Under the pieces are notes generated by a model that searched no databases, had not been told where the DNA came from, and worked only from the letters and a program-made list of their open reading frames with translations. A DNA stretch of 64,000 bases, taken from positions 2,108,001 to 2,172,000 of the forward strand of contig NZ_SMLM01000001.1 in NCBI RefSeq assembly GCF_004682015.1. Direction: 5' to 3'. Positions 18,463 to 28,716 of the stretch are shown one piece after another. The DNA is from Ramlibacter henchirensis. Lineage in GTDB: Bacteria > Pseudomonadota > Gammaproteobacteria > Burkholderiales > Burkholderiaceae_C. The position numbers were made by a program, and so were the translations under genes. Positions within the stretch are counted from its first letter, which is position 1. Each line of letters opens with the position of its first letter.

Positions 18463-20286
18463 TTACCACGAATCCACCATCCGGCCATCCCGCGGCAGCA
18501 GCGGGGCTGCGGCAAGTGCCCGCGCCAGCCAGCCGCGCGTCTCGGCCGGATCGATCACGGCATCGATCTCGAGCGTCTGCGCCATGCGCAGCGCCTGTCC
18601 CGATTCGTAGTGCTTGGCCAGCAACTGCTCGTAGAGCGTCTCCCGCGCGGGACCTTCGGGCTGCGCTTCGAGTTCCTTGCGGTAGCCGAGCTTCACCGCG
18701 CCTTCCAGGCCCATGCCGCCGAACTCGCCGGTGGGCCAGGCGATCATGAAGTCGGGGCTGTGGAAGCCGCCGGCCGCCATGGCCATCGCGCCCAGGCCGT
18801 AGCCCTTGCGCAGCACCACGCTGAAGAACGGCACCCGCAGGTGCGCGGCCGCGATGAACATGCGGCTGACGTGCCTCACCTGCGCGCGCCGCTCGATGTC
18901 GGGCCCGACCATGAAGCCCGGCGTGTCGACCAGGCTCAGCATCGGCAGGCCGTGCGCGTTGCACAGCTGCATGAAGCGCGCCGCCTTGTCGGCCGCGTCT
19001 GCGTCGATCGCGCCGCCGAGGTGCGAAGGGTTGTTGGCCATCCAGCCGAACGGTCGGCCTTCGATGCGCGCCAGGCCCGTGTGGATCCCGATGCCGAAGC
19101 CCGTGCGCAGCTCCATCACCGAACCCAGGTCGGCGATGCCGTGCAGCGCCGCGCGCGTGTCGTAGGCGCGCAGCCGGTTCTCCGGCACGACCTGGCGCAG
19201 CGCCTGTGCCTCGGGCGCATCCCACTGCGACAGCGGTCCCTGGAAATACGAGAGGTACTGCCGCGCCTGCGCCACGGCTTGTGCTTCGTCATCCACCAGC
19301 AGGTCGACGACGCCATTGCGATGCAGGTCGGCCGCCGGCCCGATCTCTTCGGGCGCGAAGCGTCCCATTCCGCCGCCTTCGACCATCGCGGGGCCGCCCA
19401 TCCCGATATTGGCGTCGCGCGTCGCGATGATGAGGTCGCAGCAACCGAGCAGGGCCGCATTGCCCGCGAAGCAGCGGCCCGCCGCGATGCCGACGGTGGG
19501 CACGTGGCCGTTGAGGCGAGCGAAAGATGCGAACGTCGGCACGTGCAGTCCCGCGACGATGGGCATGTCGACGTCGCCGGGGCGCCCGCCGCCACCTTCC
19601 GCGAACAGCACGACGGGCCAGCGATTGCGCAGCGCCAGCCCGAGCATGCGATCCGTCTTCTGGTGGTTGCGCCAGCCTTGCGTGCCGGCGAGCACGGTGG
19701 CGTCGTAGGCCATGACCGCGGCGCGTGAACGCTCGGGGCCGAAGACCGCACCGTTGATCGATGCGATGCCGGTCACCATGCCGTCGGCCGGCGTGTTGCG
19801 CAGCAGGTCGTCCTCGCTGCGCCGCGTGCTCTGCGCCGCGACGGCGAGCGCGCCGTACTCGTCGAAGCTGCCGGGATCGCACAGGTCCGCGATGTTCTCG
19901 CGGGCGGTGCGCAAGCCAAGCGCATGGCGCCTGGCCACCGCTTCGGGCCGCTGTTCGTCGCGGGTGAGCGCGTGGCGATCCAGCACCCGCTGCAGGTCGG
20001 CGCGCACGGTGCCGGGCGCCGCCGCCTCATCGTCCTGTCCTGTTTGCAGGCGGGCCGGCGGTTGCGCGGTCTCCGGCTCCGCGGTCCAGAGGATCTGGCC
20101 TTCGTCGACCGTCTCGCCGGGTGTGTAGAGGAGCTCGCGCACGCGCAGCGTGGCCGGCGCGCGCACCTCGTGCTCCATCTTCATCGCCTCGAGGATCAGC
20201 ACGACCTCGCCTTCGTGCACCACGCTGCCGGGCTGCACCAGCCATTGCACGACCTGGGCCTGGAGGGGAGCGCGAAGGACGGTCAT
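18463..20286 (-). CDS. Biotin-dependent carboxyltransferase with N-terminal biotinyl domain
   Basis: A 607-residue fusion. Residues 1-70 form a biotinyl carrier domain with the biotinylation motif AMKMEH (Lys36), and residues 100-605 are a complete acyl-CoA carboxyltransferase (PccB/AccDA-like) with both halves: GGGRPGDVDMP and AGRCFAGNAALLG in the N-half, LVDTPGFMVGPDIERR and KGYGLGAMAMAAGGFHSPDF in the C-half. The enzyme would carry carboxybiotin to an acyl-CoA. The biotin carrier is more usually joined to the biotin carboxylase; here it is joined to the transferase and no biotin carboxylase gene is nearby. The start at 20286 gives TVLRAPLQAQV, the usual start of a biotinyl domain. It is divergent from the asparaginase gene, 57 bases away. 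The acyl-CoA substrate is unknown. Confidence 0.85.
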   Translation of the reverse strand: MTVLRAPLQAQVVQWLVQPGSVVHEGEVVLILEAMKMEHEVRAPATLRVRELLYTPGETVDEGQILWTAEPETAQPPARLQTGQDDEAAAPGTVRADLQRVLDRHALTRDEQRPEAVARRHALGLRTARENIADLCDPGSFDEYGALAVAAQSTRRSEDDLLRNTPADGMVTGIASINGAVFGPERSRAAVMAYDATVLAGTQGWRNHQKTDRMLGLALRNRWPVVLFAEGGGGRPGDVDMPIVAGLHVPTFASFARLNGHVPTVGIAAGRCFAGNAALLGCCDLIIATRDANIGMGGPAMVEGGGMGRFAPEEIGPAADLHRNGVVDLLVDDEAQAVAQARQYLSYFQGPLSQWDAPEAQALRQVVPENRLRAYDTRAALHGIADLGSVMELRTGFGIGIHTGLARIEGRPFGWMANNPSHLGGAIDADAADKAARFMQLCNAHGLPMLSLVDTPGFMVGPDIERRAQVRHVSRMFIAAAHLRVPFFSVVLRKGYGLGAMAMAAGGFHSPDFMIAWPTGEFGGMGLEGAVKLGYRKELEAQPEGPARETLYEQLLAKHYESGQALRMAQTLEIDAVIDPAETRGWLARALAAAPLLPRDGRMVDSW

Positions 20287-20343
20287 CGCGGCATTGTCTT
20301 GGATGAGGCGCGAGCGTGGGGTCGGGGCCGCGACAATGAATCC

Positions 20344-21357
20344 ATGTCCTCGCTCGTTCCCCTGATCGACACTTTCCGCGGCGGCACGCTGGAGTGCCGG
20401 CACTTCGGCGTGGTCGCGGTGGCCGACACCACCGGCCGCGTGCTGGCCCACGCCGGCGATCCGCACTGGCTCACCTTCACCCGGTCGACGCTCAAGGCCT
20501 TGCAGGCGCTGCCGTTCGTCGAGGGCGGCGGCCCGGCGCACTTCGGCTTCAGCGACCGGCAGCTGGCGATGCTGTGCGCCAGCCACAACGGCGAGCCCAA
20601 GCATGTCGAGGAGGTGCAGGACATGCTGCAGCGCGCCGGCCTCACGCATCGCGTGCTGCAGTGCGGCTGCCATGTGCCGATGTACGCCGAGGCCGGCGTC
20701 GCGCCCGCGCCGCCGCACGGCAGCTGGGACGAGCGGCACCACAACTGCAGCGGCAAGCACGCCGGCTTCGTCGCGTGGTGCGTGCAGCACGGGCAACCGG
20801 TGGAGACCTACCTGGAGGCGGGGCATCCGCTGCAGCAGGCGATTCGCCGCGACGTTGCGCGCGCAGCCGGCCTGGAGCCGGACCGGATGAAGTCCGGCAC
20901 CGACGGCTGTTCGGCGCCGAACTATGCGATGCCGCTGGCGCATCTGGCTCGCGCTTATGCGCGGCTGGCCAGCGGTTCGCGCGATCCTGAATTCGGTGCG
21001 AGCTTCGATGCGCTGTCGCGCGCGATGACCGCGTATCCGGACCTGGTGTCGGGGACCGGCCGCAATGACCTCGCGTTCATGCAAGTCGGGCGCGGGGACT
21101 GGGTGACGAAGGTGGGCGCCGAAGGCGTGCAGGCGGTCGGCAGCGTCAGCCGCGGGCAGGCGTTCGCGATCAAGGTGATCGACGGGAACAAGACGGCGCT
21201 GTACGCGGCCACCGTGGAGGTGCTCGATCAGCTCGGGTGGCTGGATGAGCGGCAGCGGGAGGAGCTGCGGCCCTGGCGTTCGTCCGAGATTGCGAGCGTC
21301 AAAGGCGCTGTGGTTGGGGAGCGGCGGGCTGCTTTCCGGTTGGAGGGTGCGGCTTGA
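20344..21357 (+). CDS. Asparaginase, Rhizobium etli AII type (class 3)
   Basis: Hydrolyses L-asparagine to aspartate and ammonia; 337 residues, no signal peptide, so cytoplasmic. Ser48 and Lys51 (RSTLK), Ser80 (CASHNGEPKH), Cys135 and Lys138 (CSGKHAGF) and Cys189 (TDGCSAPNY) coincide, even in numbering, with the active-site and zinc-site residues described for R. etli ReAII, a family unrelated to E. coli asparaginases. ATG 20344 follows the intergenic gap directly; the frame is open upstream only as antisense of the carboxyltransferase gene. It appears monocistronic. The match of all six key residues makes the assignment firm, though substrate specificity is inferred. Confidence 0.9.
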   Translation: MSSLVPLIDTFRGGTLECRHFGVVAVADTTGRVLAHAGDPHWLTFTRSTLKALQALPFVEGGGPAHFGFSDRQLAMLCASHNGEPKHVEEVQDMLQRAGLTHRVLQCGCHVPMYAEAGVAPAPPHGSWDERHHNCSGKHAGFVAWCVQHGQPVETYLEAGHPLQQAIRRDVARAAGLEPDRMKSGTDGCSAPNYAMPLAHLARAYARLASGSRDPEFGASFDALSRAMTAYPDLVSGTGRNDLAFMQVGRGDWVTKVGAEGVQAVGSVSRGQAFAIKVIDGNKTALYAATVEVLDQLGWLDERQREELRPWRSSEIASVKGAVVGERRAAFRLEGAA

Positions 21358-21408
21358 GACAGCGAATTCGCGCCGATCCCCGTCATTCCAGCGAGGGACG
21401 GTGTGGCG

Positions 21409-22554
21409 TCAGGCCACCCGCGCAGCAGGCGCACCCTGCGCCCGCTCGTCAACCCGGGCCTGCCAGCGCAACACCAGCACCGTGCCCGCCACCATCCCAA
21501 CAACCGCCAGCAGCGATCCGGTGGACAAGAGCGCAGCGCCAGTGACGCCGTTCCCCACCGAGCATCCCAGCGCAGTCACGCCGCCGAACCCCATCAGCGC
21601 GCCGCCCACGACGCTGTGCCGCAGCTCCCGCGCCGTCGCGAACGACTCGACGCGGTACTCGCCGCGCCAGCGCGCGCTGAAGTGGCTGCCCAGCACGATG
21701 CCCAGCGAGAGCATCACGCCGAACGTGGCGACCGTGTTCTTGTCCGTCCACAGCGTCAGCAGGTCCATCGCATTGGCCAGCGGCGCGACGAACGACAGGC
21801 CTTCGGGCCGCTTGCCCTGCGTGCCCAGCCAGGCCGCGTCCAGCGTCTCCGGATGCTCGGCGATGAAGCCGATGCGGCCGGTGAGATAGAAGGCCAGCGC
21901 GAGCACCAGGCCCACGCCGAGCCCGCCGATCCACGCGGCGGCGTCGAGCTGGCGGCGCACGCGCCAGGCGAACAGCGCGGTCATCGCCACGATCAGCAGC
22001 GTGACCACCGCTCGCACGGCGCCGGCCGGCGTGCCGAGCGCGCCGCCAAGCAGCGAGCCCAGGTCCTGCGGCCGCGACAGCGTGACCGACACGCTGTCGA
22101 AGAGGCCGACGCGGGGAACCGCGAGGATTCCGCGCAGCGTCATGATGGCCACCACGGCGATCACGACCAGCGTGGCCCACGCCGTCAGATCGCCCGAGCC
22201 GGCCTTGACCAGGCAGCGCTGCGGGCAACCCGGCGCGAGCATCATCCCGATGCCGAACAACAGCCCGCCGCCGAGGGCCGAGAACCACAGCAGGCGCTCG
22301 TTCCAGGCCAGCGTGCGCGTGGCGTCGAAGACGCCGAGGCCGATCATCGACTGCAGCAGCAGCGCGCCGACGGCGATCGAGAGCACCCAGGAAAACAGCC
22401 GCGCCGGGCCCTGGAAACTGACCCAGTCGGCGATCCCGCCGCGCACGCAGAAGCGCGTCGCCTGCGCCACCGCACCCAGCAGTAAGCCCAGCGGCAAGGC
22501 GCCCCAGACCACCACACGGGTCAGGAGGGCGAGGGTCTCGGGCGTGGCATTCAT
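21409..22554 (-). CDS. YeeE/YedE family sulfur-compound transporter
   Basis: A 381-residue inner-membrane protein with about nine to ten hydrophobic segments and two Sulf_transp repeats. The first repeat holds FGIGMMLAPGCPQRCLVKAG, the second GFGGVTALGCSVGNGVTG; the paired cysteines in these motifs relay thiosulfate or related sulfur groups through the pore in the structurally known YeeE protein. The ATG at 22554 starts the first membrane helix region; an extension to 22680 would add 42 Arg/Pro-rich residues that look noncoding. No TsuB/TusA-like sulfur acceptor gene is adjacent. Exact substrate (thiosulfate or other) is inferred from the family. Confidence 0.85.
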   Translation of the reverse strand: MNATPETLALLTRVVVWGALPLGLLLGAVAQATRFCVRGGIADWVSFQGPARLFSWVLSIAVGALLLQSMIGLGVFDATRTLAWNERLLWFSALGGGLLFGIGMMLAPGCPQRCLVKAGSGDLTAWATLVVIAVVAIMTLRGILAVPRVGLFDSVSVTLSRPQDLGSLLGGALGTPAGAVRAVVTLLIVAMTALFAWRVRRQLDAAAWIGGLGVGLVLALAFYLTGRIGFIAEHPETLDAAWLGTQGKRPEGLSFVAPLANAMDLLTLWTDKNTVATFGVMLSLGIVLGSHFSARWRGEYRVESFATARELRHSVVGGALMGFGGVTALGCSVGNGVTGAALLSTGSLLAVVGMVAGTVLVLRWQARVDERAQGAPAARVA

Positions 22555-22727
22555 CTCGGGGCGGCTTGGCGTAGGGGTGGGCGGGGATGATAAACGCGGC
22601 CTTGCGCGCGTGCAGGTCGCGCAGTGAACCGAGGGCCGAGGGCGTTCGATACGTCGTCTTGCCGACCGCGAGCCGGGCACATGGACGACAATCCGGCGTT
22701 TCCGAACCCGAAAAACACCACGGACCC

Positions 22728-23435
22728 ATGCTCGAGTTCCTGACCCCCGCCTTCTGGATCGCCGTCGGCCAGATCATCCTCATCGACATCCTGCTGGGCG
22801 GGGACAACGCGGTCGTGATCGCGCTGGCCTGCCGCGGCCTGCCGCAGAAGCAGCGCAAGCTCGGGATCATCTACGGCACGGCGGGCGCGATCGTCCTTCG
22901 CGTCATCCTGATTGCCTTCGCGCTGGCGCTACTCGCCATCCCCTACCTCAAGCTGGTGGGCGGCCTGCTGCTGGTGTGGATCGGCGTGAAGCTGATGCTG
23001 CCGCAGGACGAGGGCGACGACCACGCCAACATCGCGTCCAGCGACAAGCTCTGGGGTGCGGTGAAGACCGTCATCGTGGCCGACCTGGTGATGAGCGTGG
23101 ACAACGTGCTGGCCATTGCCGGGGCCGCCGAGAGCGCGGGCCAGCACCAGCTGTTCCTGGTCATCTTCGGCCTGATCGTCAGCATCCCGATCATCGTGGC
23201 GGGCAGCCAGCTGGTGCTCAAGCTGATGGACCGCTTCCCGATCATCATCACGCTGGGGGCCATGCTGCTGGGCTGGATCGCCGGGCAGATGATCTTCACC
23301 GACCCGGGCGTCAAGGCCTACCTGCCCGAGTCCAAGGTCTGGGAGTACGGCGCGGCGGTGATCGGCGCGCTGATCGTGCTGGCTCTGGGCAAGGGGCTCG
23401 CGGCCCGGCGGCCGGCCAGTTCCGAGCCCGCCTGA
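22728..23435 (+). CDS. TerC family integral membrane protein
   Basis: A 235-residue inner-membrane protein of the TerC/YjbE family with about seven hydrophobic segments. The two family motifs are present: DILLGGDNAVVIAL near residue 16 and VADLVMSVDNVLAIAG near 119, each with an acidic-Asn pair placed inside a helix and thought to bind a metal ion. Members are linked to manganese export or tellurium resistance. ATG 22728 begins LEFLTPAFW, the usual start; upstream in-frame codons look noncoding. The 173-base gap to the divergent YeeE gene was checked for a manganese-sensing yybP-ykoY leader and none was convincing. It converges on a small hypothetical gene. Confidence 0.88.
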   Translation: MLEFLTPAFWIAVGQIILIDILLGGDNAVVIALACRGLPQKQRKLGIIYGTAGAIVLRVILIAFALALLAIPYLKLVGGLLLVWIGVKLMLPQDEGDDHANIASSDKLWGAVKTVIVADLVMSVDNVLAIAGAAESAGQHQLFLVIFGLIVSIPIIVAGSQLVLKLMDRFPIIITLGAMLLGWIAGQMIFTDPGVKAYLPESKVWEYGAAVIGALIVLALGKGLAARRPASSEPA

Positions 23436-23473
23436 GATCGCTTCCCTCCCCGAGAAGGGGGAAGTCTCGGCCT

Positions 23474-24022
23474 TCAGCGCCTGCGTCGCAGCAGGTACCA
23501 GGCCGCGCCAACGACCGCCGACGCCACGACCGCCTTCGTCACGAAGCCCTTGCGGTTGTGGCGCCACTCGGCCGGCCCGCCCATCTCGCGGTAGATGTTC
23601 GGGATGTGGCCGTGCGCCAGATCCTGGAGCAGGCCTTCGCCCACGTTCACGCGGTCGGCCAGCAGCAGGATCATCCAGTGCCGCATGTCGTTCTCGCTGT
23701 ACCGGAAGGCCAAGTCGCGCAGCTTGCCGGACAGGCCGGTCGGCGGTGTGCTGGTGCCGAACACCGGCGTGATCCCGGGCCGCTCCACCGAGTGGTAGAC
23801 CTTCACGCGGGCCTTCTGCTGTTCGGGCGCGTCCCAATGCACGTTGTCCAGCCGCGGGGGCGTGCGCTCGCGCGGCACGGCCGGGCGGTTGGCCGGGTCG
23901 AGGTCGGCGCCCCAGCCCTGGATGTGCGAGCGGTCGCCGTGCTGGCGGCGCGTGTTCGGGTCGGTGCGCTCGGCGTACGGCGCCGCGTTGCTTTCGGTGC
24001 TGGGGGTGACGACGGTATCCAT
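23474..24022 (-). CDS. Hypothetical protein with C-terminal membrane anchor
   Basis: A 182-residue protein. The first 70 residues are polar and Pro/Arg-rich with HIQGWGADLD and VPRERTPPRLDNVHW; a folded middle region contains YSENDMRHWMILLLADRVNV; the last 20 residues form a single membrane segment (VVASAVVGAAWYLL) ending in four Arg, so the bulk probably faces the cytoplasm. I do not recognise a named family. It lies 19 bases downstream of the zinc alcohol dehydrogenase on the same strand with an AGGAGG-like site before the ATG, so the two form an operon; a supporting role to that enzyme is possible but unproven. Confidence 0.75.
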   Translation of the reverse strand: MDTVVTPSTESNAAPYAERTDPNTRRQHGDRSHIQGWGADLDPANRPAVPRERTPPRLDNVHWDAPEQQKARVKVYHSVERPGITPVFGTSTPPTGLSGKLRDLAFRYSENDMRHWMILLLADRVNVGEGLLQDLAHGHIPNIYREMGGPAEWRHNRKGFVTKAVVASAVVGAAWYLLRRRR

Positions 24023-24041
24023 GCTCGGTCCTCCTGGGTTC

Positions 24042-25196
24042 TCAATGGCGCATCGACGGCGGGATCAGCACCGGCTTGATGCAGTTGTCCAGCTTGCTGG
24101 AGAACAGGTGGTAAGCATCGGCCACGTCCTCCAGCGGGATGCGGTGGGTGATGATCTCGCTGGGCTTCAGGCGGCCGGCCCGCACGTGCTCGATCAGGCG
24201 CGGCAGGTGGCGCTTGACGCTGGCCTGGTTCATGCGCAGCGTCAGGCCCTTGTTGATCGCATTGCCGATCGGCACCGCGTTGAAGGTCGGCCCGTACACG
24301 CCCACGATGGACACCGTTCCGCCCTTGCGGACCGAGTTGATGCACCAGTGCAGCGCCGTGGCCGCGCCCGCCTGCAGCGGCAGGGTCACGCCCGTGAAGC
24401 GCTGCACCATGCTGCCGTCCGCTTCCGCGCCCACGGCGTCGATGCACACGTCCGGCCCGAGCCAGTCGGTCATCTTCTTCAGGTGCACGGCCATGTCCGC
24501 GACTTCGCGGAAGTTGACCGTCTCGCACTGCGCGTAGCGACGCACGAACTCCAGCCGGTAGTCGAGGTGGTCGACGACGATCACGCGGCCCGCGCCCATG
24601 AGCCAGGCCGACTTTGCGGCAAAGATGCCCACCGGTCCCGCGCCGAACACCACCACGGTGTCGCCTTCCTGGATGTCGCCCATCTCCGCGGCCTGGTAGC
24701 CGGTCGGCACCACGTCGGTCAGCAGCACCGCGTCGTCGACGTCGAGGTCCTCGGGGATCACGGTCGGTCCGACGTCCGCCATCGGCACCCGCACGTATTC
24801 GGCCTGGCCGCCGTCGTAGCCACCGGTCGTGTGCGAGTAACCGTAGATGCCGCCCACCGCCGTCGCATGCGGGTTCGTGTTGTGGCAATTGCTGTACAGC
24901 TCCTTCTGGCAGAAGAAGCAGCTGCCGCAAAAGATGTTGAAGGGCACCAGCACGTGGTCGCCTTTCTTCAGGTTCTGCACCGAGGAGCCGACCTCCTCGA
25001 CGATGCCGGTGAACTCGTGCCCGAACGTCATGCCCACGCGCGTGTCCGGCACGAGGCCGTGGTACAGGTGCAGGTCGGAGCCGCAGATGCAGGAACGCGT
25101 CACGCGCACGATGGCGTCGTTGGGGTGCTCGATCTCGGGTTCCGCCTTGTGCACCGCGCGGATGCGGTAGGGACCTCGGTAGTTCATCGCCAGCAT
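24042..25196 (-). CDS. Zinc-dependent alcohol dehydrogenase family protein
   Basis: A 384-residue medium-chain dehydrogenase/reductase. Catalytic-zinc ligands are in CICGSDLHLYHG and FGHEF, the structural zinc in CGSCFFCQKELYSNC, and the Rossmann motif is VFGAGPVGIFAA. The extended middle region with GGIYGYSHTTGGYDGGQAEYV resembles the glutathione-independent formaldehyde-dehydrogenase-like branch rather than classical ADH. The start at 25196 follows AGGAG about nine bases upstream; ATG 25187 is an alternative. The frame is open much further upstream, but only as antisense of arginase. It is divergent from arginase with 93 bases between starts and is followed by the membrane-anchored hypothetical protein. 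The substrate is not defined. Confidence 0.88.
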   Translation of the reverse strand: MLAMNYRGPYRIRAVHKAEPEIEHPNDAIVRVTRSCICGSDLHLYHGLVPDTRVGMTFGHEFTGIVEEVGSSVQNLKKGDHVLVPFNIFCGSCFFCQKELYSNCHNTNPHATAVGGIYGYSHTTGGYDGGQAEYVRVPMADVGPTVIPEDLDVDDAVLLTDVVPTGYQAAEMGDIQEGDTVVVFGAGPVGIFAAKSAWLMGAGRVIVVDHLDYRLEFVRRYAQCETVNFREVADMAVHLKKMTDWLGPDVCIDAVGAEADGSMVQRFTGVTLPLQAGAATALHWCINSVRKGGTVSIVGVYGPTFNAVPIGNAINKGLTLRMNQASVKRHLPRLIEHVRAGRLKPSEIITHRIPLEDVADAYHLFSSKLDNCIKPVLIPPSMRH

Positions 25197-25289
25197 GGAA
25201 GGGTTCTCCTGTTTTTCAGTGTTGCCGAACCCGAACAGTGGCAAGCCGCGTGCCTTCGTCCGGCGCGGATCGCCCGCACAATGGCGGCG

Positions 25290-26201
25290 ATGAGCAAGAC
25301 CATCAGCCTGATCGGCGCGCCCACCGACGTCGGCGCGAGCGTCCGCGGCGCGGGCATGGGACCGGATGCCCTGCGCGTGGCGGGGCTGATGGACGCACTG
25401 CGTGCGCACCGCCTCGAAGTCGTGGACCGCGGCAACCTCTCCGGCCCGCCCAATCCCTGGCTGCCGCCGCATGGCGGATTGCGGCACCTGGAGGAAGTCG
25501 TGGCCTGGAACTGGGCCGTGTACACCGCCGTCGATCTGGCGTTGAGCGAAGGGCAGGTGCCGCTGCTCATGGGAGGCGACCACTGCCTCGCGATCGGCTC
25601 CATCAGCGCGGTGGCGCGCCACTGCCGTGCCACCGGCAAGCAGCTGCGCGTCGTGTGGCTCGACGCGCACACCGACGTCAACACCGAAACGATCAGCCCC
25701 AGCGGCAACCTGCACGGCATGCCCGTGTCCTGCCTGCTGGGCCACGGCCCGAAGAAATTGGTCGGCTGGAGCGGCGAGCCGGCCGCGATCACGCCGGAGC
25801 AGATCGACTTCATCGGCATCCGCAGCGTCGATGCCGACGAGAAGCAGGCGATCCGCCAGCTCGGGCTGCAGGTGTTCGACATGCGGCACATCGACGAGCA
25901 CGGCATGCGCACCACCATGTCGGAGGTGCTGCAGGACGTGCACGAGGACACCCACCTGCACGTGAGCTTCGACCTCGATTGCCTCGACCCGGCCGATGCG
26001 CCCGGCGTGGGGACCGGCGTGCGCGGTGGCCCGACCTACCGCGAGATGCAGCTGTGCATGGAGATGATCGCGGACACGGGCCGGATGGCGTCGCTCGACG
26101 TCGTGGAGATCAATCCGGCGCTGGATGTGCGCAACCGCACGGCTGAACTGGCCGTGGAATTCATACAGAGCCTGTTCGGCGCTTCCACGCTGGCCCGCTG
26201 A
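25290..26201 (+). CDS. rocF: Arginase
   Basis: Hydrolyses arginine to ornithine and urea in the cytoplasm with a binuclear manganese centre. All ligand motifs are visible in 303 residues: GGDHCLAIG (His98), DAHTDVNT (Asp125, His127, Asp129) and SFDLDCLDP (Asp228, Asp230). The substrate loop SPSGNLHGMP (136-145) is typical of true arginases as opposed to agmatinases. ATG 25290 was chosen; an in-frame ATG nine bases upstream (25281) would add three residues. No ornithine-catabolic gene is adjacent. The gene is divergent from the alcohol dehydrogenase. Confidence 0.93.
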   Translation: MSKTISLIGAPTDVGASVRGAGMGPDALRVAGLMDALRAHRLEVVDRGNLSGPPNPWLPPHGGLRHLEEVVAWNWAVYTAVDLALSEGQVPLLMGGDHCLAIGSISAVARHCRATGKQLRVVWLDAHTDVNTETISPSGNLHGMPVSCLLGHGPKKLVGWSGEPAAITPEQIDFIGIRSVDADEKQAIRQLGLQVFDMRHIDEHGMRTTMSEVLQDVHEDTHLHVSFDLDCLDPADAPGVGTGVRGGPTYREMQLCMEMIADTGRMASLDVVEINPALDVRNRTAELAVEFIQSLFGASTLAR

Positions 26202-26300
26202 GCCTGGCGTTTCCGGTTCGTCACCTTTGCGCCGAAGTGTGAGCGCGCACGGCCGCGCGCCGGGCCCGGCGTTATCGTCGCGTTCGAAGGAAGCACGACG

Positions 26301-26993
26301 ATGGACCCGGCCATCGAGAACACGGACCTGGGACCGCCGCCGGCGCCTCCCATCCTCAGGCGCGGGCTGCCCGTGGCCATCGTGGCGCACGTGCTGCTCG
26401 GGGTCGCGCTCGCCTTCGGCTTGCAATGGAAGCGGCAGCCCGATCCGGCGGCCGCCGCGGTTCCACTGCCTCCCGTGACGGCCGCTGCGCCTTCGACGGC
26501 CACCATGGGGGCGGGGCCCGCGCCATCGCAGCCGCCTGCGGCCGTGCAACAGCAACCGCTGCAGCAGCAGCCGCCGCCATCGCGCGTCGCAGCGCCCGTC
26601 TCGCAGGCGCCCGCGCCGGCTCCGGCTGCACGCGCACCCGCGCCGGCTTCGCCGCCGACGCAGGTCGTCGCGCGCAATACCGCGCGGCCCGCGCCCCCGC
26701 CGGCCGCGGGCGAACGCGTGTCGCCCAGCTTCGATTGCGACAAGGCGCGCTCCGTGCCCGAGCGCATCATCTGCGCCGATCCCGACCTCTCGCGCCAGGA
26801 CCGCGAACTCGGACGCCTCTACGCCCGCGCGCGGGAAGCGTCGCCCAATCCCGGCGCTTTCCGGCGCCATAGCGATGCCCGCTGGGCCGATCGCGAGCGG
26901 CAATGCCGCGACCGCGAGTGCCTGCAGCGCTGGTACGCGCAGCGGCGCGAGGAGCTGTCGGCCGCCCTCGGCGAGGCGCCGCCCAACCGTTGA
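26301..26993 (+). CDS. Proline-rich membrane-anchored protein with LprI-like C-terminal domain
   Basis: A 230-residue protein with three parts. Residues 22-41 are one membrane segment (VAIVAHVLLGVALAFGLQW) after a short acidic cytoplasmic tail. Residues 45-140 are a Pro/Ala/Gln-rich spacer, which could cross the periplasm. Residues 142-228 hold SFDCDKARSVPERIICADPD and ELGRLYARA, followed by two more Cys in CRDRECLQRWY; this four-Cys pattern matches the lysozyme-inhibitor LprI/DUF1311 type. It may therefore present a periplasmic inhibitor-like or sensor domain at the membrane. The gene stands alone between arginase and convergent recQ, 10 bases from the latter's stop. Confidence 0.75.
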   Translation: MDPAIENTDLGPPPAPPILRRGLPVAIVAHVLLGVALAFGLQWKRQPDPAAAAVPLPPVTAAAPSTATMGAGPAPSQPPAAVQQQPLQQQPPPSRVAAPVSQAPAPAPAARAPAPASPPTQVVARNTARPAPPPAAGERVSPSFDCDKARSVPERIICADPDLSRQDRELGRLYARAREASPNPGAFRRHSDARWADRERQCRDRECLQRWYAQRREELSAALGEAPPNR

Positions 26994-27003
26994 AGTTGCG
27001 GCG

Positions 27004-28713
<1,710 letters not shown>

Positions 28714-28716
28714 GGG

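Noticed and set aside
21378-21402. GTCATTCCAGCGAGGGA, resembling the hairpin repeat at 16176-16198
   Set aside because: It shares only the first half and cannot form the stem; too degenerate to call a repeat copy.
22555-22727. Possible manganese riboswitch (yybP-ykoY) before the TerC gene
   Set aside because: Such leaders often precede TerC/YjbE genes, but I could not find the conserved loops or a convincing fold in these 173 bases.
23442-23464. CTTCCC...GGGAAG hairpin between terC and the convergent hypothetical gene
   Set aside because: The stem is six bases with a long loop and no T-run, too weak to call a terminator.
25197-26903. Upstream extension of the zinc alcohol dehydrogenase
   Set aside because: The frame is antisense to arginase and the LprI-like gene, Arg/Gly-rich, and a good ribosome-binding site exists at 25196.
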